A stretch of 64,000 nucleotides of DNA from an uncultured Sphingomonadaceae bacterium. Its GTDB lineage: Bacteria; Pseudomonadota; Alphaproteobacteria; Sphingomonadales; Sphingomonadaceae. The stretch is taken from NCBI GenBank assembly GCA_937873035.1, contig CALMVA010000017.1:1-64000 (forward strand), given 5' to 3'. Every line of letters begins with the position of its first letter. Position 1 is the first letter of the stretch. Shown here piece by piece: positions 37,134 to 46,271 of the stretch. The notes beneath the pieces were generated by a model. It was not told the DNA's origin. It did not search any database and saw only the letters and a list, made by a program, of their open reading frames with translations. The translations under genes and the position numbers were made by a program.

Positions 37134-37798
37134 ATTTTGAGACGCAATGGAGGGCGGGACACCCTGTTTTCCACAATGTTTCAAATCAAGAGAATATCCT
37201 TTTGATATTGCTTCCTCTTTTTGAGGATTCAAATCGACTGCGCAAGCCTGTTATCGATGCGATGCATATGCTGTCCACCCGTGGAATAGGCTGCGCCCTG
37301 CCCGATCTTCCCGGCTGTGGAGAGAGTCTTTTTGGCGCTGATGCGCTTACGCTGAACCAGCTGCGAGAGGCCGCAATAGCCGTGGCAGGTGAGATGGCCT
37401 GCAACGACAAGGCACTCTTTGTGGCGTCGTTTCGTTCGGCCTGCCTGTTTGACATCATACCCGGCGCGCGTGGCCTTTGGCGGCTTGCGCCTGAAAATGG
37501 CGACAAGCTGATACGAACGCTGCTGCGCACTGGCGATGGCCGTCTGGATGATCCCCGGCACCGCTTTGTTGCGGGCCAGTATCTTCCATCGGCTTTTGTG
37601 GACGAACTCTCGGCTGCGACGGTAGACAGCAACCTTGTGCCACGGGTGGTTCGGCTGGCGTCTGATCGCGCAGACGCCGACTTCAAATTTGAAGGAAGCC
37701 CCTTGTGGCGGCGCAGCGAACCAAGCGAGGATATACCATTTTCTCAGCATATTGCTGACGACATCTCCCACTGGATTGAAACGTGCGCCGCTTCCTGA
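37130..37798 (+). CDS. Alpha/beta hydrolase-like protein, XrtA-associated (hydrolase 2 type)
   Basis: A 222-residue protein (GTG start) placed where exosortase-A hydrolase 2 is usually found. The PDLPGCGESLFG strand-turn is recognisable. The expected nucleophile elbow is replaced by FVASFRSACLF, with no G-x-S-x-G, and no clear catalytic histidine motif is seen near the C-terminus. It may therefore be a non-catalytic fold member or use other chemistry. It overlaps the ACP gene by four bases and the next hydrolase gene by 16. Confidence 0.75.
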   Translation: MNFETQWRAGHPVFHNVSNQENILLILLPLFEDSNRLRKPVIDAMHMLSTRGIGCALPDLPGCGESLFGADALTLNQLREAAIAVAGEMACNDKALFVASFRSACLFDIIPGARGLWRLAPENGDKLIRTLLRTGDGRLDDPRHRFVAGQYLPSAFVDELSAATVDSNLVPRVVRLASDRADADFKFEGSPLWRRSEPSEDIPFSQHIADDISHWIETCAAS

Positions 37799-38580
37799 AT
37801 TTTGATTGCCTCGGCGCGCGGCTTGCAGCCACGCTGGACGACGCGGCCGGTGATGCCGGGTTGTTGATCGTCTCTGGCGGCAATGAAATCCGCGCCGGCG
37901 CGCATCGCGGCATGGCCCGACTGGCCATGGATATGGCCGCGACGGGCTATCCCGTTTTTCGTTTCGATCGGCGCGGCGTTGGAGACAGCGAAGGCACGAA
38001 TGGCGGATTTGAGGCATCGGGCGATGACATAGCGGCCGCGATCAGCGCCTTTCGTGCCGCCTGCCCCGCGCTTCGCCGCATCATCGCCTTTGGCAATTGC
38101 GACGCCGCGACCGCTTTGCTTCTTCATCAACCAGCCGGGCTGGACGGGCTTGTTCTTTCAAATATCTGGGCCATCGAAGCAACCGACGATTTGCCTCCGC
38201 CTGCGGCAATAAAGGCGCGCTACCTGGAACGTTTGAAAGACCCAAAGGCATGGCGGCGGCTGATGACGGGCGCGATCAATCTCAGAAAGCTCGCATCGGG
38301 CCTTGTAAAGCTCGTGATGCGTCGTGAGGCATCCACGCTTGAGACAAGGCTGGCGAACGCCATGGCACAGGCTCCATACCCCGCCCACCTCCTGCTCGCC
38401 CGCCGCGACACAACGGCAATTGCCTTTGCGGCGGCGTGGCAAGGAGACGCCTTTGCAATAGCCCGTCAGTCGGGTTTGTATGAAGTCACGATGCTCGACA
38501 GCGCCGCCCACAGCTTTGCCAGCCGCGCCGATTATGCCGCGCTGAAATCCACGCTGCTCGGCAGTTTAGGCCGCGCTTGA
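37783..38580 (+). CDS. Alpha/beta hydrolase-like protein, XrtA-associated (hydrolase 1 type)
   Basis: A 265-residue alpha/beta hydrolase with VFRFDRRGVGDSEG and a nucleophile elbow AFGNCDAATALL, where Cys106 takes the serine position. A C-terminal LDSAAHSFASRADY may supply the catalytic histidine. This matches exosortase-A hydrolase 1. It starts at GTG 37783, inside the previous gene. The cysteine suggests a thioesterase or transferase role, possibly on the ACP-bound substrate. It converges with trxB with a 15-base overlap of coding ends. Confidence 0.85.
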   Translation: MRRFLNFDCLGARLAATLDDAAGDAGLLIVSGGNEIRAGAHRGMARLAMDMAATGYPVFRFDRRGVGDSEGTNGGFEASGDDIAAAISAFRAACPALRRIIAFGNCDAATALLLHQPAGLDGLVLSNIWAIEATDDLPPPAAIKARYLERLKDPKAWRRLMTGAINLRKLASGLVKLVMRREASTLETRLANAMAQAPYPAHLLLARRDTTAIAFAAAWQGDAFAIARQSGLYEVTMLDSAAHSFASRADYAALKSTLLGSLGRA

Positions 38581-39537
38581 CGCTTTCGCCGCGAAATCGG
38601 CGTGGGCCAGAAAGCGCTCCGCATCAAGCGCCGCCATACAGCCCATACCGGCTGCCGTAACGGCCTGACGATAAATCTTGTCCGTCACGTCACCGGCTGC
38701 GAAAACGCCCGGAATATTGGTCAGCGTGCTGCCCTTGTCCACCAGCAGATAGCCTTCCGCATCCATTGGCAGATGGCCAACGAAGATGTCTGTCGCAGGC
38801 TTGTGGCCAATGGCGACAAACGCGCCTTCCGTTTCGATGTGCGACATTTCACCGGTCACAGTGTCGCGCAGATCAACGCCAACCACCACCTCAGGGGCTC
38901 CGCCACCAACGAAGCGCTCGACCGCCTTGTTCCAGAGCACTTTGATGTTCGGATGCGCGAACAGACGCTCCTGAAGGATCTTTTCCGCGCGCAAGCCGTC
39001 ACGGCGGTGGATGAGCGTCACGTCAGGGCTGTGGTTGGTGAGGTAAAGCGCCTCTTCCACCGCTGTATTGCCGCCGCCGATCACCACAACCTTTTTGCCG
39101 CGATAGAAAAAGCCGTCACACGTCGCGCAAGCTGAAATGCCTTTGCCCTGCAATACGGCCTCACTCTCGATGCCAAGCCACTTGGCCTGCGCGCCGGTTG
39201 CAATGACCAGCGTCTCGGCGAGGTAAATATCGCCGCTATCGCCGGTCAGCTTGAACGGCCGCTGCGAAACGTCAACTTCGGAGATGATGTCCCACATCAT
39301 CTTGGTGCCGACGTGCTCGGCTTGTGCCTGCATTTCTTCCATGAGCCACGGACCCTGGATGACATTGCGAAAGCCGGGATAGTTTTCAACATCAGTGGTG
39401 ATGGTCAACTGCCCGCCGGGCTGAAGCCCTTGAACCACAATTGGCTGCAACCCTGCGCGCGCACCATAAATGGCGGCGGAAAGACCCGCCGGGCCGGAAC
39501 CGAGGATAAGCATACGGGTATGATGAGTCGTTGCCAT
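38566..39537 (-). CDS. trxB: Thioredoxin reductase (NADPH)
   Basis: A 323-residue flavoprotein that reduces thioredoxin with NADPH. An FAD loop GSGPAGLSAAIYGARAG, the redox centre CATCDG, an NADPH loop GGGNTAVEEALYL and a C-terminal VFAAGDVTDKIYRQAV are present. ATG 39537 (MATTHHTRMLILG) is the family start. It is divergent from a lone receiver protein across about 180 bp. Confidence 0.96.
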   Translation of the reverse strand: MATTHHTRMLILGSGPAGLSAAIYGARAGLQPIVVQGLQPGGQLTITTDVENYPGFRNVIQGPWLMEEMQAQAEHVGTKMMWDIISEVDVSQRPFKLTGDSGDIYLAETLVIATGAQAKWLGIESEAVLQGKGISACATCDGFFYRGKKVVVIGGGNTAVEEALYLTNHSPDVTLIHRRDGLRAEKILQERLFAHPNIKVLWNKAVERFVGGGAPEVVVGVDLRDTVTGEMSHIETEGAFVAIGHKPATDIFVGHLPMDAEGYLLVDKGSTLTNIPGVFAAGDVTDKIYRQAVTAAGMGCMAALDAERFLAHADFAAKASSAA

Positions 39538-39582
39538 TGAACCTGTTTTTCTAAAATCTGGGTGAACTTGCCTTCGCCATAT

Positions 39583-39618
39583 GGCGCACATGGCCATGAT
39601 TGCAATGGGCCATGCGCC
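39583..39618. promoter_or_regulatory. Inverted repeat between trxB and the receiver gene
   Basis: GGCGC-(AC)-ATGGCC (39583-39595) pairs with GGCCATGCGCC (39608-39618) with a 2-base bulge, in the divergent intergenic region. It is a candidate operator for either gene. No regulator can be named. Confidence 0.35.
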
Positions 39619-39718
39619 TGTTTCACAGCCGTAAAATTAAACATCTCCAACATGGGTCGGAGGGCTGGCAGAGAGGCAGGAATTATGCCATGAAATGCAT
39701 CCAAGAAAGCGGGCGTAA

Positions 39719-40102
39719 ATGGCTGCAAATAACACCGTTCACATCGTCGATGATGACATCAATGTCCTCGACTCCACTAAGTTATTGATAAGATTGCTTG
39801 GTCACGATGTGTCTGCTTGGAATTCGCCCGCCGACTTTCTCAATCAGGCCAGTATTGGGCCGGAGGATCTCATCCTTCTTGACCTGCGGATGCCGGACTA
39901 TGATGGCTTCAGCGTTTTTCGACAGTTGCGCGCGTCGGGGCGCCCCAATCAGGCGATCCTGATGACAGGCCATGGCGATAGTGACCTTGAAATCGAAGCT
40001 TATTCGCTTGGCATCTGCGCCATTCTGCACAAGCCCTTCAGCGAAGATGATCTGGTCGTTGCGATACAAAGCGCGCGCGCCACTGCCAATTCCGGTCAGT
40101 AA
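39719..40102 (+). CDS. Stand-alone response regulator receiver protein (FixJ-type receiver)
   Basis: The protein has 127 residues and only a receiver domain: acidic pocket DDD at residues 11-13, phospho-acceptor Asp55 in LLDLRMPDYDGF, MTGHGD, and Lys in LHKPFSEDDL. There is no DNA-binding domain. The receiver resembles FixJ/NarL-type sequences. It could act by protein contact or as a phosphate sink. No kinase is adjacent. The ribosome site is weak. Confidence 0.88.
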   Translation: MAANNTVHIVDDDINVLDSTKLLIRLLGHDVSAWNSPADFLNQASIGPEDLILLDLRMPDYDGFSVFRQLRASGRPNQAILMTGHGDSDLEIEAYSLGICAILHKPFSEDDLVVAIQSARATANSGQ

Positions 40103-40135
40103 TCCCCTTTCCGACGCTGCAATAATTTCAGGACC

Positions 40136-41152
40136 ATGAAAATGCACGATTCCGCAACAAAGCCTGCTGTGCTTGTCACTGGAGGCGCGGGCTATATTGG
40201 CAGCCATGCCGTGCTTGCGCTGCAGGAGAGCGGCTGGCCGGTCATCGTGATCGATAACCTCACTACCGGCTTTCGCTGGGCAATCCCGGATGGCGTTACG
40301 CTGATTGAAGGCGATGTGGGCGATATGGAGCTGCTCGCCAGGATTTTCAAAACGCACAATATCCGCGCAATCATGCATTTTGCGGGGTCAATCATCGTGC
40401 CGGAGTCGGTTGAAAACCCACTGAAATATTATGCGAACAACACCGCCAACACACGCAACCTGCTGGCGGCTGCCGTTGAAGCCGAGATCCCGCATTTCAT
40501 CTTTTCGTCCACGGCCGCGACTTACGGCACTCCAGACAAGGTGCCCGTGTCGGAAGAGACACCCCAAAAGCCGATCAACCCCTATGGGATGTCAAAATTG
40601 ATGAGCGAGCTCATGCTCGCAGACATTGCCAGGGCACACCCCATCAATTTCTGCGTGTTGCGCTATTTCAACGTGGCGGGGGCTGATCCGCAGGGTCGCA
40701 CGGGCCTGTCGACCGCAGGCGCCACCCACCTCATCAAGGTGGCAGTCGAAGCCGCACTCGGCCAGCGTGACCATGTGAGCGTGTTTGGCACGGACTATGC
40801 GACGCCAGATGGTACGGGTGTTCGGGACTATATTCATGTGTCTGATCTGGCCGCGGCGCACGTCCTTGCGCTGGAGGCGCTCGTGGCTTCGCCAGACGAA
40901 AGCATGACCATGAACTGTGGCTATGGCCAAGGCTTTTCCGTCAACCAGGTGCTCGATGCCGTGGACCGTGCCGCAGGCGTAACGATCAGCCGCCGCATTG
41001 AGGGCCGACGCGCTGGCGATCCTGATGCCGTGATCGCTGACAATAGCAAAATCCTGGCGCGCCTCCCATGGAAACCTCGCTATCAGGATCTTGATTTGAT
41101 CGTGCGCCATGCCCTTGCATGGGAGCAACAACTTCAAGCGCGCCGAAACTAG
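40136..41152 (+). CDS. galE: UDP-glucose 4-epimerase
   Basis: A 338-residue short-chain dehydrogenase-type epimerase that interconverts UDP-glucose and UDP-galactose. The NAD loop GGAGYIGSH, SSTAATYG, the catalytic Tyr/Lys in YGMSK and GTGVRDYIHVSDLA are seen. ATG 40136 or ATG 40142 could start it. It probably supplies sugar nucleotides, possibly for the XrtA exopolysaccharide. It overlaps the end of the convergent aminotransferase gene by four bases. Confidence 0.94.
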   Translation: MKMHDSATKPAVLVTGGAGYIGSHAVLALQESGWPVIVIDNLTTGFRWAIPDGVTLIEGDVGDMELLARIFKTHNIRAIMHFAGSIIVPESVENPLKYYANNTANTRNLLAAAVEAEIPHFIFSSTAATYGTPDKVPVSEETPQKPINPYGMSKLMSELMLADIARAHPINFCVLRYFNVAGADPQGRTGLSTAGATHLIKVAVEAALGQRDHVSVFGTDYATPDGTGVRDYIHVSDLAAAHVLALEALVASPDESMTMNCGYGQGFSVNQVLDAVDRAAGVTISRRIEGRRAGDPDAVIADNSKILARLPWKPRYQDLDLIVRHALAWEQQLQARRN

Positions 41153-42288
41153 CGAATAGTGGCGCGGGCCTTGAACCATGGCCCCAGACGCGAAATTGCC
41201 TCTTCGATGAGCGGGGTGGAGACGGCAAAGCTGAAGCGCACGAAGTGATGCCCCTCCACCGGATCAAAATCTACGCCTGGCGCTGTGGCTACGCCGGTAT
41301 CACGCAGAATATCCTTGCACAGCGCCAAACTGTCGTCCGTCAGATGGCGCACATCGGCATAGATGTAAAAGGCCCCATCCGGCGGCGCGATCCTTGTCAG
41401 CCCCATGGCTGGAAGCGCTGCAAGCAACAGCTCGCGGTTGCGGGCATAGGTGCGGATATGCCCTTCAAGCTCCTCGCGACACCCAAAGGCCGCAAGCCCT
41501 GCGTGTTGCGCCAATGATGGCGGTGTCAGGAACAGATTGCCCATCCGCGCGCGGGCGGCTCCCACAAGATCCGGCGGCACGACGAGCCAGCCCAGACGCC
41601 AGCCTGCCATGCTGAAATATTTGGAGAAGCTGTTGACGATGAGCGCGTCAGAAGCGTGTGTGAGCATCGAGCCTGCGGGTGCACCGTAGCTCAACCCGTG
41701 ATAGATTTCATCTGACACGATGCGGATTCCGCGCTGGCTGCAGATGGCGGCAATTTCCGCCAGTTCACCATCGGGGATGATGGTGCCGGTCGGGTTGGCC
41801 GGGCTGGCGACAATGAGCCCATCAGGCGCATCGGGCATTTCTACCAAGGCGCGCGCGGTAATCTGAAAGCGTTGCTCAGGCCCGCACGGCACCTCGACGG
41901 GTTCGATATACATCGCCTTTAGCGTGTTGCGATATGCCACATAACCGGGCCGTGCGATGGCGACGCGCGCGCCCGGCGCGAACAAGCAGGATAGCGCCAA
42001 CACAAGCGCCGGGGATGCACCACAAGTCAGCACCACCTGCTCAGGATCGATAGCGACGCCAAAGCCTTCGGCATAATGCTGGGCTATCCGCGCTTTCAGG
42101 GCCGGATTTTCCCAATAGCCCATGGGGTCGCTATCAAGAATATGGTGCGCGGTGGCAATGGCTGCCGCAGGCGCTCCGGTTGATGGCTGGCCGAACTCCA
42201 TATGAATGACGTCGCGCCCGCTTGCGGAAAGCTGGTGCGCAAGACGGCTGATGGAAATCGCGTGAAAAGGCTCAACATTTGCAATCAT
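41149..42288 (-). CDS. PLP-dependent aminotransferase (class I/II)
   Basis: A 379-residue fold-type I aminotransferase. NPALKARIAQHYAEGFG, SPANPTGTIIPDGEL and the PLP lysine in NSFSKYFSMAGWRLGW followed by a late conserved Arg (HHFVRFSF) are typical of the aspartate/aromatic group. The amino donor and acceptor cannot be set from sequence. It is preceded by a 240-bp gap with no convincing gene. Confidence 0.9.
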   Translation of the reverse strand: MIANVEPFHAISISRLAHQLSASGRDVIHMEFGQPSTGAPAAAIATAHHILDSDPMGYWENPALKARIAQHYAEGFGVAIDPEQVVLTCGASPALVLALSCLFAPGARVAIARPGYVAYRNTLKAMYIEPVEVPCGPEQRFQITARALVEMPDAPDGLIVASPANPTGTIIPDGELAEIAAICSQRGIRIVSDEIYHGLSYGAPAGSMLTHASDALIVNSFSKYFSMAGWRLGWLVVPPDLVGAARARMGNLFLTPPSLAQHAGLAAFGCREELEGHIRTYARNRELLLAALPAMGLTRIAPPDGAFYIYADVRHLTDDSLALCKDILRDTGVATAPGVDFDPVEGHHFVRFSFAVSTPLIEEAISRLGPWFKARATIR

Positions 42289-42529
42289 GTCCGCTTGCTA
42301 GAGTGCCGCAGTCAGCGCGGCAATGGGCAGTGCATGATCTTCCTGCATAGATTTTCTCGATCCACACTGAGGAGGAAGAAGTCGGCTGGCGTCCATTGCT
42401 GCCAGCGGGCCTTCGGGGCCGACATCCGGCCAGCCTATTAAGCCTATGTCGACCAGTCCGGCGTCAACGCAGCCGCCCACTGACGCTCTCACTTGGTGTC
42501 ATGTGACAATTCTAACGCGACCACCTCAC

Positions 42530-43336
42530 TCACTGCACGAGCGGACCATCCGCCGTCACCAGATCAAGCCCGATAATTTCCGCCTGTCCAGCAAGGATCG
42601 CCAGATATTGCGCCACCGCGCGCCGCCAGCTTGCCTCTTCCAGATAAGCCGCGATCTTGTCTTCCACGAGTTCAAAGGGAAGCTGACGGCCTTCCAGCCT
42701 GCGCCCTGCCCGAATGACATGAACACCAAAGCGCGTCTTGACGGGATCAGGGCATAGTGCGCCTTCCGCAAGCGCGAATAACGCCTCTTCAAAGGGGGCC
42801 ACAGTCTGGCCCGGTCCGATCTGACCGAGATTGCCCCCCTGCTCTTTTGAAGGACAGGCAGAATGTTCACGGGCAAGATCAGCGAATGACGCAGGGTCAT
42901 TTTGCAACTTGCGGATCACCCCGCGGGCATCGCCCGTCGCCAGCCCATAAGCAAACTTGTCGTCGGGTGAAGCCGCGAACAATATGTGCTCTGCCTCCAC
43001 CAGCGGCGGAGATGCAAAGCGCGCTTTATGCTGCTCATAATAACGCCGCGCCGTCGCTTCATCTGCTTGCGGCGTTTTAACTTCGCGTTCGAGCAACGCC
43101 TCGATCCGCGCATCTTCATCCGCCAGCAGGCGACCATCCTCTCCCGCCAGTTCGCCCGGAGAAACGCCCAGCCGATCCGCTTCATCGAGCAGCAATTGTC
43201 GCATTACCAGTGCTTCAGCCGCGGCCTGCCACGCGGCCTCGGCATTTGGCGCGGGGTGGTTTTGTGCTTCAGCGGCGATGGCAGCCGTCGATATTTCCCG
43301 GCCATTTACGCGAACCGCATCCCCCCCCTCAGCCAT
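42530..43336 (-). CDS. PpiC-type peptidyl-prolyl isomerase of the nar operon
   Basis: A 268-residue parvulin-family protein. The N-terminal helical part (AEALVMRQLLLDEADRLGV) is followed by the PpiC domain (VEAEHILFAAS, ACPSKEQGGNLGQIGPGQ, FGVHVIRAG). It has no signal peptide, so it is probably cytosolic. It overlaps narI by 8 bases and is the last nar gene. Similar NifM/PpiC-like genes occur in other nar operons and may help NarGH fold. Confidence 0.9.
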   Translation of the reverse strand: MAEGGDAVRVNGREISTAAIAAEAQNHPAPNAEAAWQAAAEALVMRQLLLDEADRLGVSPGELAGEDGRLLADEDARIEALLEREVKTPQADEATARRYYEQHKARFASPPLVEAEHILFAASPDDKFAYGLATGDARGVIRKLQNDPASFADLAREHSACPSKEQGGNLGQIGPGQTVAPFEEALFALAEGALCPDPVKTRFGVHVIRAGRRLEGRQLPFELVEDKIAAYLEEASWRRAVAQYLAILAGQAEIIGLDLVTADGPLVQ

Positions 43337-44033
43337 TGCGCGCCGCCAACTTGCGTGATCGCACAACCTGATAGCCCGGCCGCCAGACGTAGCGGATTGG
43401 CGCAGACAACATATGCACGAGCCGCGTAAACGGGAAGAGCAGCAGAATCGTCATACCCAGCACCAAGTGCAGTTTGAACACCGGTGCGGCATCTCGCACA
43501 AACTCGGCAGAGCCGGACTGGAAGGTGAAAATGCCCTGTGCCCAAGTCATGAAGCGGACCATTTCGTGCCCGTCGAGATGGTTCATGGACACGGGGATTG
43601 TGGCCAAGCCCAGCACCAACTGCACCCAAAGCAGGATGAGAATAAGAATGTCGCTGAAGCTGGAAGTCGCACGAATACGCGGATCTGTGAGGCGGCGGTG
43701 CAGCAACAGGCTGGCCCCGGCAAAGGCGAGAACGCCTGCCACACCGCCCGCGACGATTGCCAATATCTGCTTTGCGCCATGGGGTATGCCCAGCGCGTCG
43801 AAGAGCGCAATCGGCGTCAACAAGCCGACGAGATGGCCAAAGAAGATGACCAGCGCCCCGGCGTGGAACAACACCGAGCCCCAGATGAGCTGCTTGCGGC
43901 GCAACAGCTGGCTTGACCCGGACCGCCAGCTATAAGGCTCTCGATCATAACGGAAAACAGACCCCAAGGCGAGCACGGCGAGCGCGATATAGGGGTAGAT
44001 GCCAAACAGCAGGTGGTTGAAGAAATCAGCCAT
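43329..44033 (-). CDS. narI: Respiratory nitrate reductase gamma subunit (cytochrome b)
   Basis: A 234-residue membrane protein with five hydrophobic helices. It has the haem-ligating histidines of NarI (LFHAGALVIFFGHLVGL and HLVLGMTILLLFPFTRLVHML). It passes electrons from quinol to NarH and anchors the complex on the cytosolic side. ATG 44033 (MADFFNHLLFGIYPYIA) is one base after the narJ stop. Confidence 0.95.
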   Translation of the reverse strand: MADFFNHLLFGIYPYIALAVLALGSVFRYDREPYSWRSGSSQLLRRKQLIWGSVLFHAGALVIFFGHLVGLLTPIALFDALGIPHGAKQILAIVAGGVAGVLAFAGASLLLHRRLTDPRIRATSSFSDILILILLWVQLVLGLATIPVSMNHLDGHEMVRFMTWAQGIFTFQSGSAEFVRDAAPVFKLHLVLGMTILLLFPFTRLVHMLSAPIRYVWRPGYQVVRSRKLAARNG

Positions 44034-44034
44034 G

Positions 44035-44748
44035 TCAAAGGCTCCCGGCTGCAATGGGTGCAGCCTCTTTGGGGTCAAGGAAGCGGCTCACCATCGCCTG
44101 TGCCTGAGGGCAGGCTGACGTGTCAGAGGGAGCCGCTGGGGCCATGCCCCCGAAGGTGATCTCCTGATCTTCCCACGCGGCATCAAGGGCGGCGAGATCA
44201 TTCACGTCTTCCACAGGCTCTGCGATGGCATCGGCCTCACGTGCGGTCCCTGTCAGGTCACACAAGATCGCGAGGATCGCGGCATAACCCGTCCCGCGCC
44301 GCTCCAGCCGATCCGCCAGCAGGGCAAGGATGGCGCCTGGTTCTGACAGTTCGGCCAACGCCGCCTCGGTGGGTAATGTCGAGCAATATTCAAGAAAGAG
44401 CGGCAGGTAATCGGGCAATTCGTTGCTCGCCGGGTCAAGCCCTGCGGCGAGATAGCGATCCCGCAAATCGACCATCGCCTGCCCACGGTCCCGGCTTTCA
44501 CCATGGACGTGCTCAAACAGGAGAAGGCAATGCTGTCGGCCCCTATCGAACACCTCCACATAATGTTCTTGGGACGCCAGCAACTCCCCCCCCGATAGCT
44601 GGAGGATCAGCGGATCAAGCTGACGCAACTGCACCGCGTTGAGCAGCCCTTCAGCCTTGATTGCTGAACGAATATCGGGGATCGCCGCCCGCAAAGCCTC
44701 ATCTGGATAATGAAGCAGCGCCGAGAGTGCGCGCAGTGTCACGCTCAT
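44035..44748 (-). CDS. narJ: Nitrate reductase maturation chaperone
   Basis: A 237-residue TorD-like chaperone needed for molybdenum cofactor insertion into NarG. SALLHYPDEALRAAIPDI, HVHGESRDRGQAMVDL and NELPDYLPLFLEYCS are family segments. ATG 44748 overlaps the narH stop (ATGA). Confidence 0.93.
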   Translation of the reverse strand: MSVTLRALSALLHYPDEALRAAIPDIRSAIKAEGLLNAVQLRQLDPLILQLSGGELLASQEHYVEVFDRGRQHCLLLFEHVHGESRDRGQAMVDLRDRYLAAGLDPASNELPDYLPLFLEYCSTLPTEAALAELSEPGAILALLADRLERRGTGYAAILAILCDLTGTAREADAIAEPVEDVNDLAALDAAWEDQEITFGGMAPAAPSDTSACPQAQAMVSRFLDPKEAAPIAAGSL

Positions 44749-46271
44749 GACAGCACCTCCGTTGGCGTCTGCAATTTCTTGCGCGCGGGAGCTCCGAACA
44801 GGTTGGGGCGCGTTTCCCCGCCGGAGCAACCATTGCCGAACGAGAAGCCACACGATCCCTTCTCATCATACATATCCTCGGCATCCTCACGGTGGCCGGT
44901 CGGGATGACGAAGCGATCCTCGTAATTGGCGATTGCCATCACGTGATACATCTCCTCAATCTGCGCAGGCGTCAGTCCTACCGCGTTTGCTATTCCCGCA
45001 TCGATGACGCCATCGACGGTCTTCGCCCGCATATAGCCGCGCATCGCCAGCATCCGCTCAAGGCAGGCCGCAATCGGCTCCTCGTCACCCGCCGTCAGCA
45101 AGTTGGCCAGATATTTGAGCGGAATACGCAGTGACCGCACATCGGGCATATTGTTGTTGACCGCAATCTGCCCGGCGCTTGCTGCGCTGCTGATCGGCGA
45201 GAGTGGTGGCACATACCAGACCATGGGCAGCGTGCGATATTCAGGATGAAGCGGGAACGCGACCTTCCACTCCATCGCCATCTTCCAGACGGGGGAATGG
45301 CGCGCAGCCTCAAGCCAGGCCTCTGGCACGCCATCCTTGCGCGCCTGCGCAATGACGGCGGGATCATTGGGATCAAGGAAAATGTCGAGCTGCGCCTGAT
45401 ACAGATCTTCGACATTTTCAGCGGACGCCGCCTCTTCTATGCGGTCGGCATCATAAAGCATCACGCCGAGATAGCGGATGCGGCCCACGCAGGTCTCAGA
45501 ACATACCGTAGGCTGGCCCGCCTCAATGCGCGGATAACAGAAGATGCACTTTTCCGATTTGCCTGTTTTCCAGTTGTAGTAAATCTTCTTGTAGGGGCAG
45601 CCTGACACGCACATCCGCCAGCCCCGGCATTTTTCCTGATCGATCAGAACGATGCCGTCTTCCTCGCGCTTATAGATCGACCCAGCCGGGCACGCTGCCA
45701 CACAGGTGGGGTTAAGGCAGTGCTCACACAGCCTTGGCAGATACATCATGAAAGTGTTTTCAAACTGCCCGTAAATGTCCTTCTGGACGCCTTCAAAATT
45801 ATAGTCGGCCGAGCGTTTTGAAAATTCACCGCCCAATATTTCTTCCCAGTTCGGCCCCCAGTTGATCTTCTCCATCTGCTGGCCACTGATGAGTGAGCGC
45901 GGACGCGCCGTGGGGAAGGCTTTGCTTTCCTTCGCCTGCTGGAGATGCGCATAATCGAAGGTGAACGGCTCATAATAGTCGTCAATCTCAGGAAGGTCGG
46001 GATTGGCGAATATCTTCGACAGCAGCCGCCATTTTCCACCCATGCGGGGCTTGAGGCGTCCGCCCTTCACATCCCAGCCGCCGTTCCAGCGCTTCTGGTT
46101 TTCCCAATCCTTGGGATAGCCGATACCGGGCTTTGTCTCGACATTGTTGAACCAGGCATATTCCATCCCTTCTCGGCTGGTCCAAACATTCTTGCACGTC
46201 ACCGAACAGGTGTGGCAGCCGATGCACTTGTCAAGATTGAGCACCTTGCCGATTTGCGCGCGGACTTTCAT
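44745..46271 (-). CDS. narH: Respiratory nitrate reductase beta subunit (Fe-S)
   Basis: A 508-residue Fe-S subunit. Its cysteine motifs are CIGCHTCSVTCKNVW near the N-terminus, CEHCLNPTCVAACP, CRGWRMCVSGCPYKKIYY with the tryptophan typical of the [3Fe-4S] site, and KCIFCYPRIE. It carries electrons from NarI to NarG. It overlaps narG by ATGA. Confidence 0.97.
   Translation of the reverse strand: MKVRAQIGKVLNLDKCIGCHTCSVTCKNVWTSREGMEYAWFNNVETKPGIGYPKDWENQKRWNGGWDVKGGRLKPRMGGKWRLLSKIFANPDLPEIDDYYEPFTFDYAHLQQAKESKAFPTARPRSLISGQQMEKINWGPNWEEILGGEFSKRSADYNFEGVQKDIYGQFENTFMMYLPRLCEHCLNPTCVAACPAGSIYKREEDGIVLIDQEKCRGWRMCVSGCPYKKIYYNWKTGKSEKCIFCYPRIEAGQPTVCSETCVGRIRYLGVMLYDADRIEEAASAENVEDLYQAQLDIFLDPNDPAVIAQARKDGVPEAWLEAARHSPVWKMAMEWKVAFPLHPEYRTLPMVWYVPPLSPISSAASAGQIAVNNNMPDVRSLRIPLKYLANLLTAGDEEPIAACLERMLAMRGYMRAKTVDGVIDAGIANAVGLTPAQIEEMYHVMAIANYEDRFVIPTGHREDAEDMYDEKGSCGFSFGNGCSGGETRPNLFGAPARKKLQTPTEVLS

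Noticed and set aside
42298..42492. Possible 64-residue protein upstream of the aminotransferase
   Set aside because: No motif or clear ribosome site, and it sits where the promoter should be.
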